Source of the DNA: Chloropicon primus
Taxonomy: Eukaryota > Chlorophyta > Chloropicophyceae > Chloropicales > Chloropicaceae
NCBI GenBank assembly: GCA_023205875.1
Contig: CP060754.1
Coordinates: forward strand, 186,001 to 250,000
Length of the DNA stretch: 64,000 bases
Direction of reading: 5' to 3'
The translations under genes were made by a program, and so were the position numbers. Below, in pieces: positions 45,939-56,851 of this stretch (positions are counted from its first letter, which is position 1; each line of letters opens with the position of its first letter). The notes below the pieces were generated by a model. That model was not told the DNA's origin. It made no database searches and saw only the letters and a program-made list of their open reading frames with translations.

Positions 45939-48380
45939 ATGACGGGCGGGAAAGACATCAACGAGATCTGGGCCAAGCTCAAGGCGGACAACCTGCCAAG
46001 GAAGGGTGCTGCCAAGGATGCGGAGGTGCGGACGGGGGTCGGGGAGCGGGGGGCGGAGCTCGTGGCGGCGGTGGCGGCACCGGCCGCGGCGGAGGTGGAA
46101 TGCTTGGACGGGTACAAGGACGTGGAAGGGGCTGAGAACCTGTTCAAGCGGACGCTCAACTCGCTGACTGAGGGGGACCACGGGGTGAGGAGGAGGGCGA
46201 TCAGGTGCCTCGCCGCCTCCCTCCGGTCCTGCGAGGACTTGGAGCTCAGGACGGACGTCTTCGTGGAGGTGGTGGCCAAGTCCCTGCTCCGGAGGTTCGT
46301 GGACAAAAACGAGAGCTGCAGGGAGCTCGCCATCGTCGCAGTCACGGAGAACGTCGAGGCGTGCAAGGAGGACGCCGTGGAGAGCCTGCTGGCCTACTGC
46401 ATGCCCGTCCTCGAGGAGCGGCTGAACCTCAAGGGGGGCACAGAGTCGCGCAGCCTCGTGGAGATCGGCGCGGAGGTCCTCCAGCACTCTCACGTGAACC
46501 GGTGCGACATCACAGACTTTTCGAGGATGGCAAAGCAGAGGGGCACCCAGGTCGAGGCCTCGGAGGAGGTTCGGCTCCTCCTGGTGAAGCTGATGAGGGC
46601 GATGATCAAGTACGGGAAGCACGCCCTCAAGCCTTACGCGCAAGACTACTGCGAGATCCTGCTGGTTTTGGCCAAGGACCCTTTCCACGAGGTCCTCGTC
46701 GAGTGCTGCTGGTGCCTGAAGGACTTCGTGGAGGCCATGGGGAGCAAGCTCTGGATGGTGTCCAAGATCCTGCTGGCGGGCTTCGCGCCGGTTCTGGAAC
46801 ACCGGAGGCAGCTCGTGAGGATCGCAGCCATCGAGGCGATCTCCCCCCTGGTGTTCACGGGGGCCCACGAGTCGCTGCTGGACTTGTGCTCCTTCAGGGA
46901 TCCAAACATCGTCCCGGTGAGGGCGTTCTTCGGGAACGACCTGAAGATCAACTACATGGGCAAGCTCATCACGGATTCTTGCGTGAGGGTGAGGCAGGCC
47001 CTCGTGCGCTGCGTTGGTTCCTGGCTGCTCGAGCTCCCGGAGAGAAGGGACCACGAGTCGAGGCTGCTCCCGTACCTGCTGTCGGGCCTGATTGACGACG
47101 ACGAGAGGGTCCAGGCGGAGGCCCTGGGGACGCTGGAGAAGCTGGGGGACTTGTACATCTCGGACAACGCGGAGGACATGAAGGACAAGCTGTACTACCT
47201 CCCCGACGAGGCCCACGCTCACGGCTGGATGGACGGGTCCGTGTGGAAAGCCATCGAGGAGGGGAGGGTCCCGGTGCCCAAGCCTTTCACGAGGAGGCCG
47301 TCGCTGGGAACGAGGCTCTTGGTCCAGCAGAATTTCAGGGGCTCCCTGACGGCCCTTTCCTCGGAGCTGTCGAGCTGGCAGGAGGAGCCGCGGCTCAAGG
47401 CGGCCAAGCTCCTCAGGATATTCCTCGTGTGCATGGAGGACTACGTGGCCTCCTGCCTGGAGAAGCTCCTCCCGGCCTTGTGCCAGGCTCACGTCACAGA
47501 GGACAAAGCGATCAAGAAGGCGGTGACCGAGGCGACGCGGATCCTTTCCTGGTACACGGATCCGGGCCTCTCCTTCTCCCTGCTGAAGGCGAGGCTCTCC
47601 GGGTCCTTCGAGATGAGGACCAGGGAGAGCGCCCTCTCGGTCCTCACCGCCGTGGTCTTGGGGTCGGACCAGGTCGGCACGATCGCTGGCCACGAGGAGA
47701 GCCTCGCGAGGTGCATGCTGGACGAGGGCCTCGCCGTGACCAACGACACGGCCTTGAAGAGGGCCACCGCCGGGCTCTGCGGCGCGGTGGGGGGCGTGTG
47801 CAGCAGGTCGAAGGGCCGCGGCGGCGAGGCGACCTCTCGCGTGGCGGGGGCCCTCGTCCTGCTGTCATCCGACACCGTGGGGAGGGACGGCGCCCAGAAC
47901 CCGGCCTGCGCCCTGGCCCTCGACTCCCTCGGGGACCTGCTCCGCGGCCTGGGCGGCGACGACGGGCTCAGGGTGCAGGTGCTGAGGAGGGTGCTCACCA
48001 ACCTGTGCGAGGAGGAGAAGTTCCTGGACAACATTCCGCCGGAGCTCCACGTGGTCGCCGTGTGCAAGGTCTTCTCCTCCCTAGAGGCCGGGGCCTGGTC
48101 CCTCCGCCGGGCCAAAGCTTGCGGGGACTGCGAGGCCGAAGTGGCCGGGGCCCTCCGCTTCCTCTCGAGGGCCCTGGAGACCGGGCCCGTCTTCTCCAAG
48201 GTCACCCTCGAGAAGCTCGCGTCCGCGGTGGGCCTCCTCCTCGGCGACCTCCCGATCTCCTCCTTCGGGGAGCAGGAGAGGCGCGTCCTGGTCGGGGAGG
48301 TCGAGCGCCAGGCCAGCCGGGGCCAAGCGAACGAGGACCGAGAGTTTCGTCAGCAGCTGGTCGAGAGACTGAAACTGTAA
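45939..48380 (+). CDS. Dynein axonemal assembly factor 5 (DNAAF5/HEATR2)
   Basis: Intronless, 813 aa from the ATG at 45939 (MTGGKDINEIWAKLKADNLP); human DNAAF5 is 855 aa. The whole chain is a HEAT-repeat solenoid with paired helices, for example LLRRFVDKNESCRELAIVAV, PYAQDYCEILLVLAKDPFHE and LAGFAPVLEHRRQLVRIAAI. The DNAAF5-type signature in the middle is RPSLGTRLLVQQNF, followed by a W-bearing helix and KAAKLLRIFLVCMEDYV. It is a cytoplasmic factor needed for folding and loading of outer and inner dynein arms before transport into the flagellum. Condensin G is a weaker alternative. Confidence is moderate to high because HEAT proteins look alike, but the mid-chain block is specific. Confidence 0.8.
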   Translation: MTGGKDINEIWAKLKADNLPRKGAAKDAEVRTGVGERGAELVAAVAAPAAAEVECLDGYKDVEGAENLFKRTLNSLTEGDHGVRRRAIRCLAASLRSCEDLELRTDVFVEVVAKSLLRRFVDKNESCRELAIVAVTENVEACKEDAVESLLAYCMPVLEERLNLKGGTESRSLVEIGAEVLQHSHVNRCDITDFSRMAKQRGTQVEASEEVRLLLVKLMRAMIKYGKHALKPYAQDYCEILLVLAKDPFHEVLVECCWCLKDFVEAMGSKLWMVSKILLAGFAPVLEHRRQLVRIAAIEAISPLVFTGAHESLLDLCSFRDPNIVPVRAFFGNDLKINYMGKLITDSCVRVRQALVRCVGSWLLELPERRDHESRLLPYLLSGLIDDDERVQAEALGTLEKLGDLYISDNAEDMKDKLYYLPDEAHAHGWMDGSVWKAIEEGRVPVPKPFTRRPSLGTRLLVQQNFRGSLTALSSELSSWQEEPRLKAAKLLRIFLVCMEDYVASCLEKLLPALCQAHVTEDKAIKKAVTEATRILSWYTDPGLSFSLLKARLSGSFEMRTRESALSVLTAVVLGSDQVGTIAGHEESLARCMLDEGLAVTNDTALKRATAGLCGAVGGVCSRSKGRGGEATSRVAGALVLLSSDTVGRDGAQNPACALALDSLGDLLRGLGGDDGLRVQVLRRVLTNLCEEEKFLDNIPPELHVVAVCKVFSSLEAGAWSLRRAKACGDCEAEVAGALRFLSRALETGPVFSKVTLEKLASAVGLLLGDLPISSFGEQERRVLVGEVERQASRGQANEDREFRQQLVERLKL

Positions 48381-48749
48381 CAACATAGTCGCACTGTGTA
48401 TGTGTATGTGTATATAAGACAGACAGAGGGAGACAGAGAGAGAGAGGGGGTGCGTCCCTCCCTCCCGCGCGCGGCCAGCCCAAGGATGTCCTTGGGATGA
48501 TGGTTGATGCGACTTCTGCCTGAATGCCAGGAGAATTTTTGAGCGAGAGTAGATTTCCCTTTTTTTGAAGCGAGCGAGGAGGCCCAAAGGAGGAGAGCGA
48601 CAAGGCGTGACGCTGGCCATTGAGACGACGAGCGAGCGTTACGACGGACGAGGGAGGCGAGCGTTACGGTTAGGTTACGGTTATTTTTTTTCTTGCCAGG
48701 CGAACGAACGAGGACGGCTCTGCCGAGGTTTGCTTTGCTTGCGGGAGAG
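48381..48749. other. Intergenic, no gene seen
   Basis: Between DNAAF5 and a same-strand glycosyltransferase gene. It has TG- and GA-rich dinucleotide stretches (48393-48445) and three GTTACG motifs in 48638-48680, two of them in the longer repeat GCGAGCGTTACG. Confidence 0.6.
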
Positions 48750-50765
48750 ATGGCGAGGGAAGGGGGAGCGGCGAGCTCCGACGCGAGTTGTTATGTGGGG
48801 CAATCCCGAAGGAGTTTGTCGGAGAGCTCCCTCCAGGTGGAGGAGGGCAGCGGGCAGGCGACGGGGGGGTCCCCCCGGAGTCGCGGGAGCAACTTCGATT
48901 TGGCGAGCTTGAACTCGCGCTTCCGGGGCTCGCAGGAGTTCCTCGCGGCGAGGGACCCGGAGGAGGGGAGGAGGCTTCTCGGGGGCGGCGGGGGTCGGAG
49001 GCCGCAGCAGCAGCGGGGTGGCGGGTACTTGTCCTTCCTTTGGCGGCCGAGTCAGAAGAAGCCCGTGAAGCGCAGGGGCTCCGGCATCCTGACCCGGAAC
49101 AGGTCTCACATGCTGAACATAAGGAACCTCTCGCCGGACGGGTCGTCGAAGGGCGACCTTTCGTCGCTGTGGCAGGACCTGCACGAGAAGGAGCGGAAGA
49201 TGAGCTCGGAGTGGAGGGCAGGCAAGGCGAACAAGCTGGTCCTCCTGCTAGCGCTCGTCGCGCTGGCGTGGACGCTGATCGTGCTGCTGGCGAGCCCCGT
49301 TCCCGCCGTCTCGTCCGTCCCGCAGCACATCGTGGACATCAACATCAAGATCAACGAGCACATCGAGAGCGCGATGCACGAGGACCTTGAGCTGTCCTCG
49401 AGGGTCACCCCGATCCAGCTGCCGTGGTCGAACGTGACCTCGCCGGGCGTGAACAGCTTCGCGGACCTGATCAAGGCGGACCGCATCTGCCCTTTTGCGC
49501 ACGAGGCGTCCGTGCGGTCCACGGACTTCGAGAAGCAGTTCGGGGCCCACGAGTTCGAGCACGTCTTCCACCAGTACGACAACAAGACCAGGCGGATCGC
49601 CCTGTTCACCGGGGCGTACAGCAACATCAGGGACGGCGTCTCCCTGACCTTGAACAAGATGGTGGCCTTCTTGGAGTCTAACGGGCACCAGTTTGAGATT
49701 TTCGCGCCAACGAACGACCGGCCGGCGCTCCACGCGGTGGGCAAGGTCCTTTCGGTGCCCTCAATCCCTGTGCCGGGGAGACCGGAGTACAGGCTGTCTC
49801 TGCTGCTCAGCCCCTACCTGCAGAAAGAGCTGTCTAGCTTCGATCCGGATGTCGTCCACATCGCCACCCCCGACGTCGTGGGATTCCAGGCCCTCCTTTG
49901 GGCCAAGTTCCACAACGTTCCCACAGCTTGCAGCTACCACACGAGGTTCAACAGCTACCTGAAATACTACCACGTCGGGGCGCTGGAGCCAGCGTCCTGG
50001 CTGATATGGCGGGAGTTCTACGGGAACTGCGACCACGTCTACGTTCCCTCCAAGGAGATCAAGGCGGAGCTGGAGGCTCACGGGATCAACAAGGATGTTC
50101 GGATCTGGGCGAGGGGCGTTGACGCTGATGTCTTCAGCCCCGAGTTCAGGTGCCCGGTCTGGCGCAACAACATCGGGGTCCAGGACAAGGAGGTTGTCGT
50201 CCTCCTCGTGTGCAGGATGGTCTGGGAGAAGAACCTTGAGCTGTTCGCGAAGACGGTGGAGGAGCTCCAATCCCGTGGGTTGAAGTTCAAGTCTGTGGTC
50301 GTCGGGGAGGGTCCGGTCAGGGAGGAGCTGCAGAAGAGGTTGCCCCAAACCGCTTTCCTTGGCGGGCTCAAGGGGGAAGACCTGTCCACCGCCTACGCGA
50401 ATGCGGACGTCTTCTTCTTCCCCAGCACCACGGAGACCTTCGGCAGCACTACCTTGGAAGCGATGGCCTCGGGACTCCCCGTCGTGGTCGCGAACTCTTC
50501 GGGCAGCAATTCCATCGTTCAGCACAACGTGAACGGATTCATCGCGGATCCTAAAGACGTTGGCAGCTTTGTCGACTACACTGCCCAGCTCATACGGGAT
50601 TCAGAGCTGCGCGAGAGGATGGGCGCGGCAGGAGCTTCGATCGCGACCAAGGACTTCCAATACAGCAAGATCTTCGGGACTCTGATGGAGTACTACACGG
50701 ACCTGATCATGGGCGACAGAATTTCTGGCGCGCTCGGGGACACTCCGTCCGGGAGCTTTGGCTAG
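48750..50765 (+). CDS. GT4-family glycosyltransferase with long N-terminal tail
   Basis: Intronless, 671 aa from the ATG at 48750 (MAREGGAASSDASC). About 160 N-terminal residues are Ser/Arg/Gly-rich and disordered. A single membrane anchor (LVLLLALVALAWTLIVLLAS) follows, so it is a type II membrane protein. The luminal part is a GT-B fold: NIRDGVSLTLNKMVAFLESN (GT4 N-domain start), ACSYHTRFNSYLKYYHVG, then the C-domain with LLVCRMVWEKNLELF, VVGEGPVREEL, FLGGLKGEDLSTAYANADVF and the donor-binding FFPSTTETFGSTTLEAMASG. The nearest familiar relatives are SQD2 and alpha-mannosyltransferases. A plain SQD2 is unlikely because plastid SQD2 lacks such an anchor. Golgi glycan synthesis is more plausible. 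Confidence 0.85.
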   Translation: MAREGGAASSDASCYVGQSRRSLSESSLQVEEGSGQATGGSPRSRGSNFDLASLNSRFRGSQEFLAARDPEEGRRLLGGGGGRRPQQQRGGGYLSFLWRPSQKKPVKRRGSGILTRNRSHMLNIRNLSPDGSSKGDLSSLWQDLHEKERKMSSEWRAGKANKLVLLLALVALAWTLIVLLASPVPAVSSVPQHIVDINIKINEHIESAMHEDLELSSRVTPIQLPWSNVTSPGVNSFADLIKADRICPFAHEASVRSTDFEKQFGAHEFEHVFHQYDNKTRRIALFTGAYSNIRDGVSLTLNKMVAFLESNGHQFEIFAPTNDRPALHAVGKVLSVPSIPVPGRPEYRLSLLLSPYLQKELSSFDPDVVHIATPDVVGFQALLWAKFHNVPTACSYHTRFNSYLKYYHVGALEPASWLIWREFYGNCDHVYVPSKEIKAELEAHGINKDVRIWARGVDADVFSPEFRCPVWRNNIGVQDKEVVVLLVCRMVWEKNLELFAKTVEELQSRGLKFKSVVVGEGPVREELQKRLPQTAFLGGLKGEDLSTAYANADVFFFPSTTETFGSTTLEAMASGLPVVVANSSGSNSIVQHNVNGFIADPKDVGSFVDYTAQLIRDSELRERMGAAGASIATKDFQYSKIFGTLMEYYTDLIMGDRISGALGDTPSGSFG

Positions 50766-50853
50766 CAGGTGGGATCTCCTTTGAGAAAGGAAACAAGTGT
50801 GTTAATATTTATAAACAAATGAATTTGGGTAATTGTGATCAAAAGCTCCGATT

Positions 50854-52392
50854 TTACTGACCAGGCATTGGGAAGGAGAGGGCAAAGGTCTGCACCTCGC
50901 TTCGAAGCTGCTCGATTTCGGGGAACTCGTTGGATCTGACGAAAGCCTTGAAGTCCTTGAGCTTGCCTGCTCCCGGGGTCTTCGCCTTGACGTCCTGGGT
51001 GATCTTGATTCCCCTGTCGATGAAGTCTGCGACCTTGATGAAGTCCTCCTCGAGGAATCCCCTGGTGGTCAAGGCGGGGGCTCCGATTCTGATGCCTCCG
51101 GGCATAATGGCGCTCTTGTCGCCGGGCACAGAGTTCTTGTTCAGGGTGATGGACGCCAGGTCCAGAATGGTCTCCACCCTGGCCCCGTCGATGCCCTTGG
51201 ACCTCAAGTCCACGAGAAGGAGGTGGTTCTCCGTCCCACCAGACACCAAGTCGTAGCCAAGGTCTATCAGTCGGGTAGCCAGGGCGCTCGCGTTCAAGAT
51301 CACCTGGTTCTGGTAGGCCTTGAACTCCGGCTGAGCGGCCTGCTTCAGGGCGAAGGCGAGGGCCCCGATCGCGTGGTTGTGGGGCCCGCCCTGCAAGCCC
51401 GGGAAGACGGCCGAGTTGATGGCCCTCTCCAAGTCGAGCCCGTTCGTCTCGCCCTTCTTGTAGAAGATGATTCCCGAGCGGGGTCCCCTCAAGCTCTTAT
51501 GGGTGGTGGAGGTCACCACGTCGCAATAATCAAAGGGGCTGGTGAGGACGCCGGCAGCGACGAGGCCGCTGACGTGAGCCATGTCCGCCATCAGGTACGC
51601 TCCCACCGAGTCCGCAATCTCCCTCATCTTCGCGTAGTCGATGTCCCTGGGGTACGCAGACGCCCCCGCGATGATCATCTTGGGGCGGAACAGCGACGCG
51701 TCCCTCCTGAGCTGCTCGTAGTCGATCAGGCCGGTGGCCTCGTCGAGGTAGTAGGGCATGGACTCAAAGTACACCGAGGTGGCGCTGATGCGCACGCCGG
51801 AGGGCGTCACGTGCCCGTGGGTGAGGTGGCCCCCGTGGGCCAGGGCGAGACCCATCACCCGGTCGTGAGGCTGGAGCAGCGCGGTGTACACCGCGAAGTT
51901 CGCAGGCGAGCCGCTCAGAGGCTGCACGTTCACCCCCCAGTCCTTGCCATCCAACCTGTACGCCGCGAGGGCCCTCTGCTGGCACAGGCTCTCTATCTGG
52001 TCGATGTACTCGTTCCCGCCGTAGTACCTCGCGCCCGGGAGGCCCTCGCTGTACTTGTTCGTCAAGCACGACCCGTTCACCTCCTGCACCCCGAGGCTGG
52101 TGAAGTTCTCGGAAGCGATGAGCTCGAGCCCGGACCTCTGCCTCAGCCTCTCCCTCTGGATCAGGTCGAAGAGCTCCGAGTCCTGCTCCTCGACGGGGGC
52201 GTTGTTCACCGTCAGGGCGCGGTTCTGGACGCTGTCGTCCCCGAGCCTCCCCCCCGCGGGGCTCGACACAGCCTGGAATCTCGATTTGCCTCCACGCGAG
52301 GCCCCTGCTGAAAGTGATCTCGCCACACTGGCACGGGAAGCCTTCCCCAAGGTCTTGGTCGACCCAGCCACACTCGTCCTCATGACTCTCAT
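50854..52392 (-). CDS. SHMT: Serine hydroxymethyltransferase, organellar isoform
   Basis: Intronless, 512 aa. The first 60 residues are Arg/Ser/Ala-rich ([20 protein letters not shown]) and look like a mitochondrial presequence. The PLP enzyme body has [84 protein letters not shown] and the PLP lysine in [14 protein letters not shown]. It interconverts serine and glycine with tetrahydrofolate, central to one-carbon metabolism and photorespiration. Its stop codon is 88 bp from that of the convergent GT4 gene. Confidence 0.97.
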   Translation of the reverse strand: MRVMRTSVAGSTKTLGKASRASVARSLSAGASRGGKSRFQAVSSPAGGRLGDDSVQNRALTVNNAPVEEQDSELFDLIQRERLRQRSGLELIASENFTSLGVQEVNGSCLTNKYSEGLPGARYYGGNEYIDQIESLCQQRALAAYRLDGKDWGVNVQPLSGSPANFAVYTALLQPHDRVMGLALAHGGHLTHGHVTPSGVRISATSVYFESMPYYLDEATGLIDYEQLRRDASLFRPKMIIAGASAYPRDIDYAKMREIADSVGAYLMADMAHVSGLVAAGVLTSPFDYCDVVTSTTHKSLRGPRSGIIFYKKGETNGLDLERAINSAVFPGLQGGPHNHAIGALAFALKQAAQPEFKAYQNQVILNASALATRLIDLGYDLVSGGTENHLLLVDLRSKGIDGARVETILDLASITLNKNSVPGDKSAIMPGGIRIGAPALTTRGFLEEDFIKVADFIDRGIKITQDVKAKTPGAGKLKDFKAFVRSNEFPEIEQLRSEVQTFALSFPMPGQ

Positions 52393-53003
52393 CTCTTCTT
52401 CGCTGACCTCGCTCCCTCGTTGACCTCCCTCGTCTCGAACTCAAAGTAAAGCCGTCCCAAAACGCACACAGAGCAAGAGACAGACCGAGAACAAAACGTG
52501 GTCTGCCTTCCGAAACGTTTTCGCTCGCGTCAGCACGGCAGGCTAAAACTTGGGAAAAAGGGTTTAGGGTTTAGGGTTTCGGGTTTCGGGTTTAGGCTCG
52601 AAAGAGGTGTACGGTGACGGGACGCGATCTTGTCCTGTCCTGTTGTTGTTCGTTGGACTTTTGAGGAATCGACGACGAGTCGTGTGCGTGTGCGTGTGTG
52701 TGTGTGTGGTTCCATGATAATAGGATAATCCTGGATCGAAAAGGAAAAATCCTTGGTCTCGCCACAGAAACCTGTCGAACGGAAAGATTACATCTTGGGA
52801 GGCCCCAGGAGGAAGGGAAGGACCAACCTGACCAAGCCCAAAGAGACACGCCTGGCCTTTCGCTCCCGGAGGGCACCACACACACACACACACGTACGCA
52901 CGCACACAGAGTCGTTGAGGGAGAGAGTGCGTGTGCTGAAGGCGTCGAGTGGGATTGGAGGAGGAAGAGAACGTGCTCGCAAAGCACTTTTTCACTCGAC
53001 AGG
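52393..53003. other. Intergenic with telomere-like repeats
   Basis: Divergent promoter between SHMT and the Pro-rich stalk protein. It contains five GGGTTTA/GGGTTTC units (52560-52596), a (GT)n run at about 52681-52708 and a (CA)n run near 52878-52892. No gene seen. Confidence 0.6.
52560..52596. repeat. Interstitial telomere-like repeat (TTTAGGG type)
   Basis: Five 7-bp units in a row: GGGTTTA, GGGTTTA, GGGTTTC, GGGTTTC, GGGTTTA, then GG. TTTAGGG is the plant-type telomere repeat also used by several algae. It lies upstream of the SHMT gene, where it may act as a telo-box promoter element or be a trace of telomere repair. Confidence 0.8.
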
Positions 53004-54585
53004 ATGTTGTCTCGGACCGAGAGGGGAAAGCTCAGCAGGGCAAGAACCCAGGGCCTGCTGCTCCTGGCCGTTGTCGCTCTCCCCTACGTTAGCGCGTACT
53101 GCGAGAGGGGGTACACAAAGGACCTCAACGGGTAAGCGGGTTCGCCCTTCTCTTCGTCTGCTTCTTGGTGACTGACATTGTAACGACAACCATGTTTCCA
53201 CCCTTCCTCCCACTGATCTCCGCCGCAGAAATTGCCAACCGTGCCAGCCGTGCGCGTACTGCTGCCTGAGGCCCGAGCAGCTTCCGCCACCGCCACCGCC
53301 TGTGCCACCCTCGCCACCACCACCCCCGCCGAGCCCACCACCACCACCACCACCTCCGCCGGTTGGCAGCGGAGGGGGGGGAGTCGTCGGCGCCTGCCCT
53401 CCGGGCTACTTTGCGCCGAGCGGGAAGTGCATCGTCGCCCCGTCCCCGCCGCCTCCACCACCGCCACCACCGCCAAGCCCACCGCCACCACCGCCACCGA
53501 GCCCACCGCCACCGCCACCGCAGCCACCGTCCCCACCGCCACCCCCAGTGGACACGTCCGTGGGAGAGTGCCCGGATGGGTGGCACGCTCCACACGGGTA
53601 CTGCGAGCTCCTCCCTCTACCGCCCCCACCCGCGCCGCCGGGACCACCGCCGCCACCACCTCCACCGCCTCTCGAGTGCCAGTGCGTGTGCCCATGCATC
53701 AGAGGCTCCACGAGGTTTGACATGAACATGCTGTACTTCGACAAGGTTCAGTTCGAGGCCCAGACGGCGTTCTGGCTGGACGGGACCATAGCGTCCAGCA
53801 CGGAGGGCTTCCTGAGCTCCCAGCAGATCCACGCCTACAACATCGACCAGAACAGCAAGACGGTCCAGTTCGATATCCTTCCTTTGGATACCTCGGATAA
53901 CTTTGGTGGCAAGGACTTCACGCGGGACGACGCCATTGCGATGGCAAGGGTGCTGGAGCAGAGCAACATCATTTACAACTTCAGTGGCATCATCCCGGAG
54001 CACGACATGCGGCTCTTGCAAGTCAGGGAGCTGGCAAACACTGCAACGTTTGTGGAGAAGACGGACACGAAGAGCAAGGACCCGTTGAAGACGGAGCCTT
54101 CCAGGTCGATCATCATCACGCTAATCGTGATCGCAGGACTGAGCGTGCTCGGGTTCTTGGTTTACTTGATGACCAGGTCGAATCCTCAGTTCAACCAGTT
54201 CCCTCAGTTCGGGGGGATGGGAGGGGGAATGATGTTCGGGAACCCAATGTCACCAGGCGGCCCGATGGGTCCCATGTCTCCCCACCTCGGAGGGCCGATG
54301 AAGGGACATCCGCTGAGCCCCCAGAACAGTTTTGGGGCACAGACCCCCCAAGCACAGATGATGGGCGGTGCTCCGCAGATGGGCGGTGCTCCGCAAGCGC
54401 AAGGCCAAGGGGGTTGGAACACACTTAGGAATTCCTTCGCTGCGGTGAACGCGTTTGGAACCAGTGGAAAGATGTACGGAATGCCACAAGGAGGGGCGGA
54501 GATGGTGAACCCGTCCTTCATGCAGCAGCAGAAGGGGGGAACGTTCAGCCCAAGATTTTATACGGGGGATCAACAGATGCCATGA
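53004..54585 (+). CDS. Type I membrane protein with Pro-rich (SPPPP) extracellular stalk
   Basis: Two exons: 53004-53131 and 53229-54585, giving 494 aa. The signal peptide (QGLLLLAVVALPYVSA) and a Cys cluster (NCQPCQPCAYCC) come first. Two long polyproline runs with Ser follow (SPPPPPP repeats), separated by small Cys-Gly modules (CPPGYFAPSGKC, CPDGWHAPHGYC). A third run ends at ECQCVCPC. A 120-residue globular extracellular region comes next, then one membrane helix (IIITLIVIAGLSVLGFLVYL) and a Gly/Met/Pro/Gln-rich cytosolic tail. SPPPP motifs are typical hydroxyproline O-glycosylation sites of green-algal wall glycoproteins. The function is probably cell-surface or matrix linked. Exact gene identity is unknown. 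Confidence 0.8.
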
Positions 54586-54709
54586 TGACGGAACAAAATT
54601 ATTGTAAATTACAACAGAGTTAGTCCACAGATAACATTTTCTTAATTTCTACAACTGTCTTTGGCGTTACCAACCGCCCTTACTGTACAACGGGCGGGCA
54701 AGGTCGGGA

Positions 54710-56762
54710 TCAGCTCACCACAAATATGTCAGGGATAAGTTCAGGGAGCCAGGCCGCCTCGATCAGGCCAACGTTTCTTGCGTACAGCTTCGTTGTCTGC
54801 ACGAGCTCGATAAATATGATGCAGTCCGGCTTCTTCTTGAAAAGCACCGACGAAGGATGAATGTGAACTTTTTGGGCAGACAAAAGAGTCTGGTAGGTCC
54901 CGTCGGGCATCCTCTGTGCAGCGTTCGAGAAGTACCCCGTGCAGATGCACTTCATGATGTCATCAACCTTGTCCCCTGAGCCACCCCCCTCCGTCACCGT
55001 GGCGGTCACGTGCTTCACCTGAGTCGACAGCTGGGTGTATATGTTACATGCCTTCGTCAGCGGCCTGGCGTTCACGAAATTTTGCCTCGACCACTTCACC
55101 CTTTCCTGGCCTTTCACGTTCTTGAAGTTGTTCAGAATTTGAAGCAGAGTTAGCATATCACCCGAGTCGTGCAGAAACTTGAGGTGAGCTTGGTGGGCAT
55201 CGTCCTTCTTCTTCTTGGACATGTGAAGCACCGACTCCACGGACAAGAGCGAGACTATCTTCAAGATTTCATCCAAGCAATCCAACTTTGTCGACGAGAG
55301 GATGGCCTTGGCGAGCTTGGGGTCCACCGGCAGACCGCACATCTGCTTTCCCTCCGGAGAGATGTTCCCAGAGGAGTTGAGGGCTCCGAGGGACAGAAGC
55401 AGCTCAAACGCTCTTACCAGGGCAGACTTGGGCGGTGGCTCCAGGAAGTCGAAGAGCATCACGTCCTCGATCCCCATGGCCTTCATTTGCAGCACGGTGT
55501 TCGCCAAGTTGGTCCTTTTGACCTCCGGAATGCTGGTCGGCGACAGCTTGAAGAACTCGGACTCTGGGAAGAGGTGAAACGCTTTTCCTGGGCCTTGTCT
55601 CCCCGCCCTGCCTGCCCTCTGCTTCACTTGCGCCCTCGAGATAGGCACCACGGTGAGAGAATCCGAGCAGGTCATGGGGTTGTACCGCCTCTGCTTCACA
55701 ACGCCCGGATCGATGACGTATCTCACTCCATCGATCGTCAGGGAAGTTTCTGCGATGTTTGTGGCCAGAATCAGTTTCCTCGTCCCCTTTGGCGCTGGCT
55801 CGAACGCCTTCATCTGCTGTTCCGGAGGCATCGCCGCGTACAGCATCACGATGGACAGGGGCTGCGAGTCCTGAGGCATGTTCCGAACGTGCTCCGACAC
55901 CAAACCCTCCACAGTTTCTATCTGGTCTTGACCCGTGAGGAAAAGCAGGATGTCTCCCTCGGGCTCCTGAGAGTGAAGCTGGAAAGTCGCGCACACCGCG
56001 GCCTCGACATAATCTGTCTCCGGAGTTATCGTGTAAAACCTTTCCACAGGGAACTTCCTTCCAGGAATGTCGAGCTTTGGGCAGTCGAGATACTTGCAAA
56101 ACACGTCGGCCTCCAGTGTTGCGGACATGATGATGAGCTTCAGCGGCTTCAGTTTCCTCCTGCCATTTGCTTCCGCGCCCTTCGAGCTGTGCATCCTCCT
56201 CTTGGCCTGGACTGACTTGAGGAGGCCCAGGAGAATGTCAAAGTCGAGCGTCCTCTCGTGGGCCTCGTCCAAGATGACGGTGGAGTACCTCGAGAGCAGG
56301 CCATCTGAGAGCGACTCCCGCAGCAAAATTCCCTCCGTCGCGTACTTGATCGACGTCTCCTTGGAGGTCACGTCCTCGAAACGGACTGCGTACCCCACCT
56401 CCGTCCCGACCTTCTTACCCCTTTGGCGAAAGTAGCGAGCTTTGGGTCAGTCCTGAACTGCGTTCCGTCCGAGAGAGCCCGTCAAATTCTTACCTTTCGT
56501 ACGCGACCCTCTGGGCGATGGTCACCGCCGCCACCCTCCTCGGCTGGGTGATGCAGATTGCGGAGCCAGGGAACACCCCGAACTTCCTCGAGTCTGCCAG
56601 GATCTGGGGCAGCTGGGTCGACTTCCCCGAACCCGTGTCTCCCACGAGCACCACGCTCTCGTTTGCCGCCACCGCCCTGATAATCTCCCTCGACACCTTG
56701 TGGATGGGCAACCCGAACCCCGTCCCACCCACCCCCCTCCTCCTCTTCCCCCCGTTGGTCAT
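54710..56762 (-). CDS. DEAH-box RNA helicase (DHX33/Prp22-like)
   Basis: Two exons: complement of 54710-56420 and 56494-56762, giving 659 aa. The joined sequence at the splice is YERGKKVGTEVGYAVRFEDV, the expected helicase block. Motifs in order: I GDTGSGKST; Ia TQPRRVAA; II VILDEAHERT (DEAH); III IMSATLEAD; IV LLFLTGQDQIE; V LATNIAETSLTI; VI QRAGRAGRQGPG. The ratchet/HA2 and OB-fold domains follow (KTTKLYARNV-like end). The lack of N-terminal S1 or RS domains favours DHX33-type or DHX35-type over Prp22/Prp16; function may be ribosome biogenesis or splicing. Its start is 89 bp from the divergent COQ5 start. Confidence 0.88.
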
Positions 56763-56851
56763 CCTCAATCAACCGAGTCGGCCCATCCTCGCTCCTTCTC
56801 CTGCGCACCCCCGGCGGGGCGTCAAGAAGGGAAAGGTCCTCCAGGAGGGCG

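Noticed and set aside
45321-47693. 790-codon open frame antisense to DNAAF5 and its promoter
   Set aside because: Same cause: strong G/C bias at third positions leaves few stops on the other strand. No motif, and it runs through an intergenic repeat tract.
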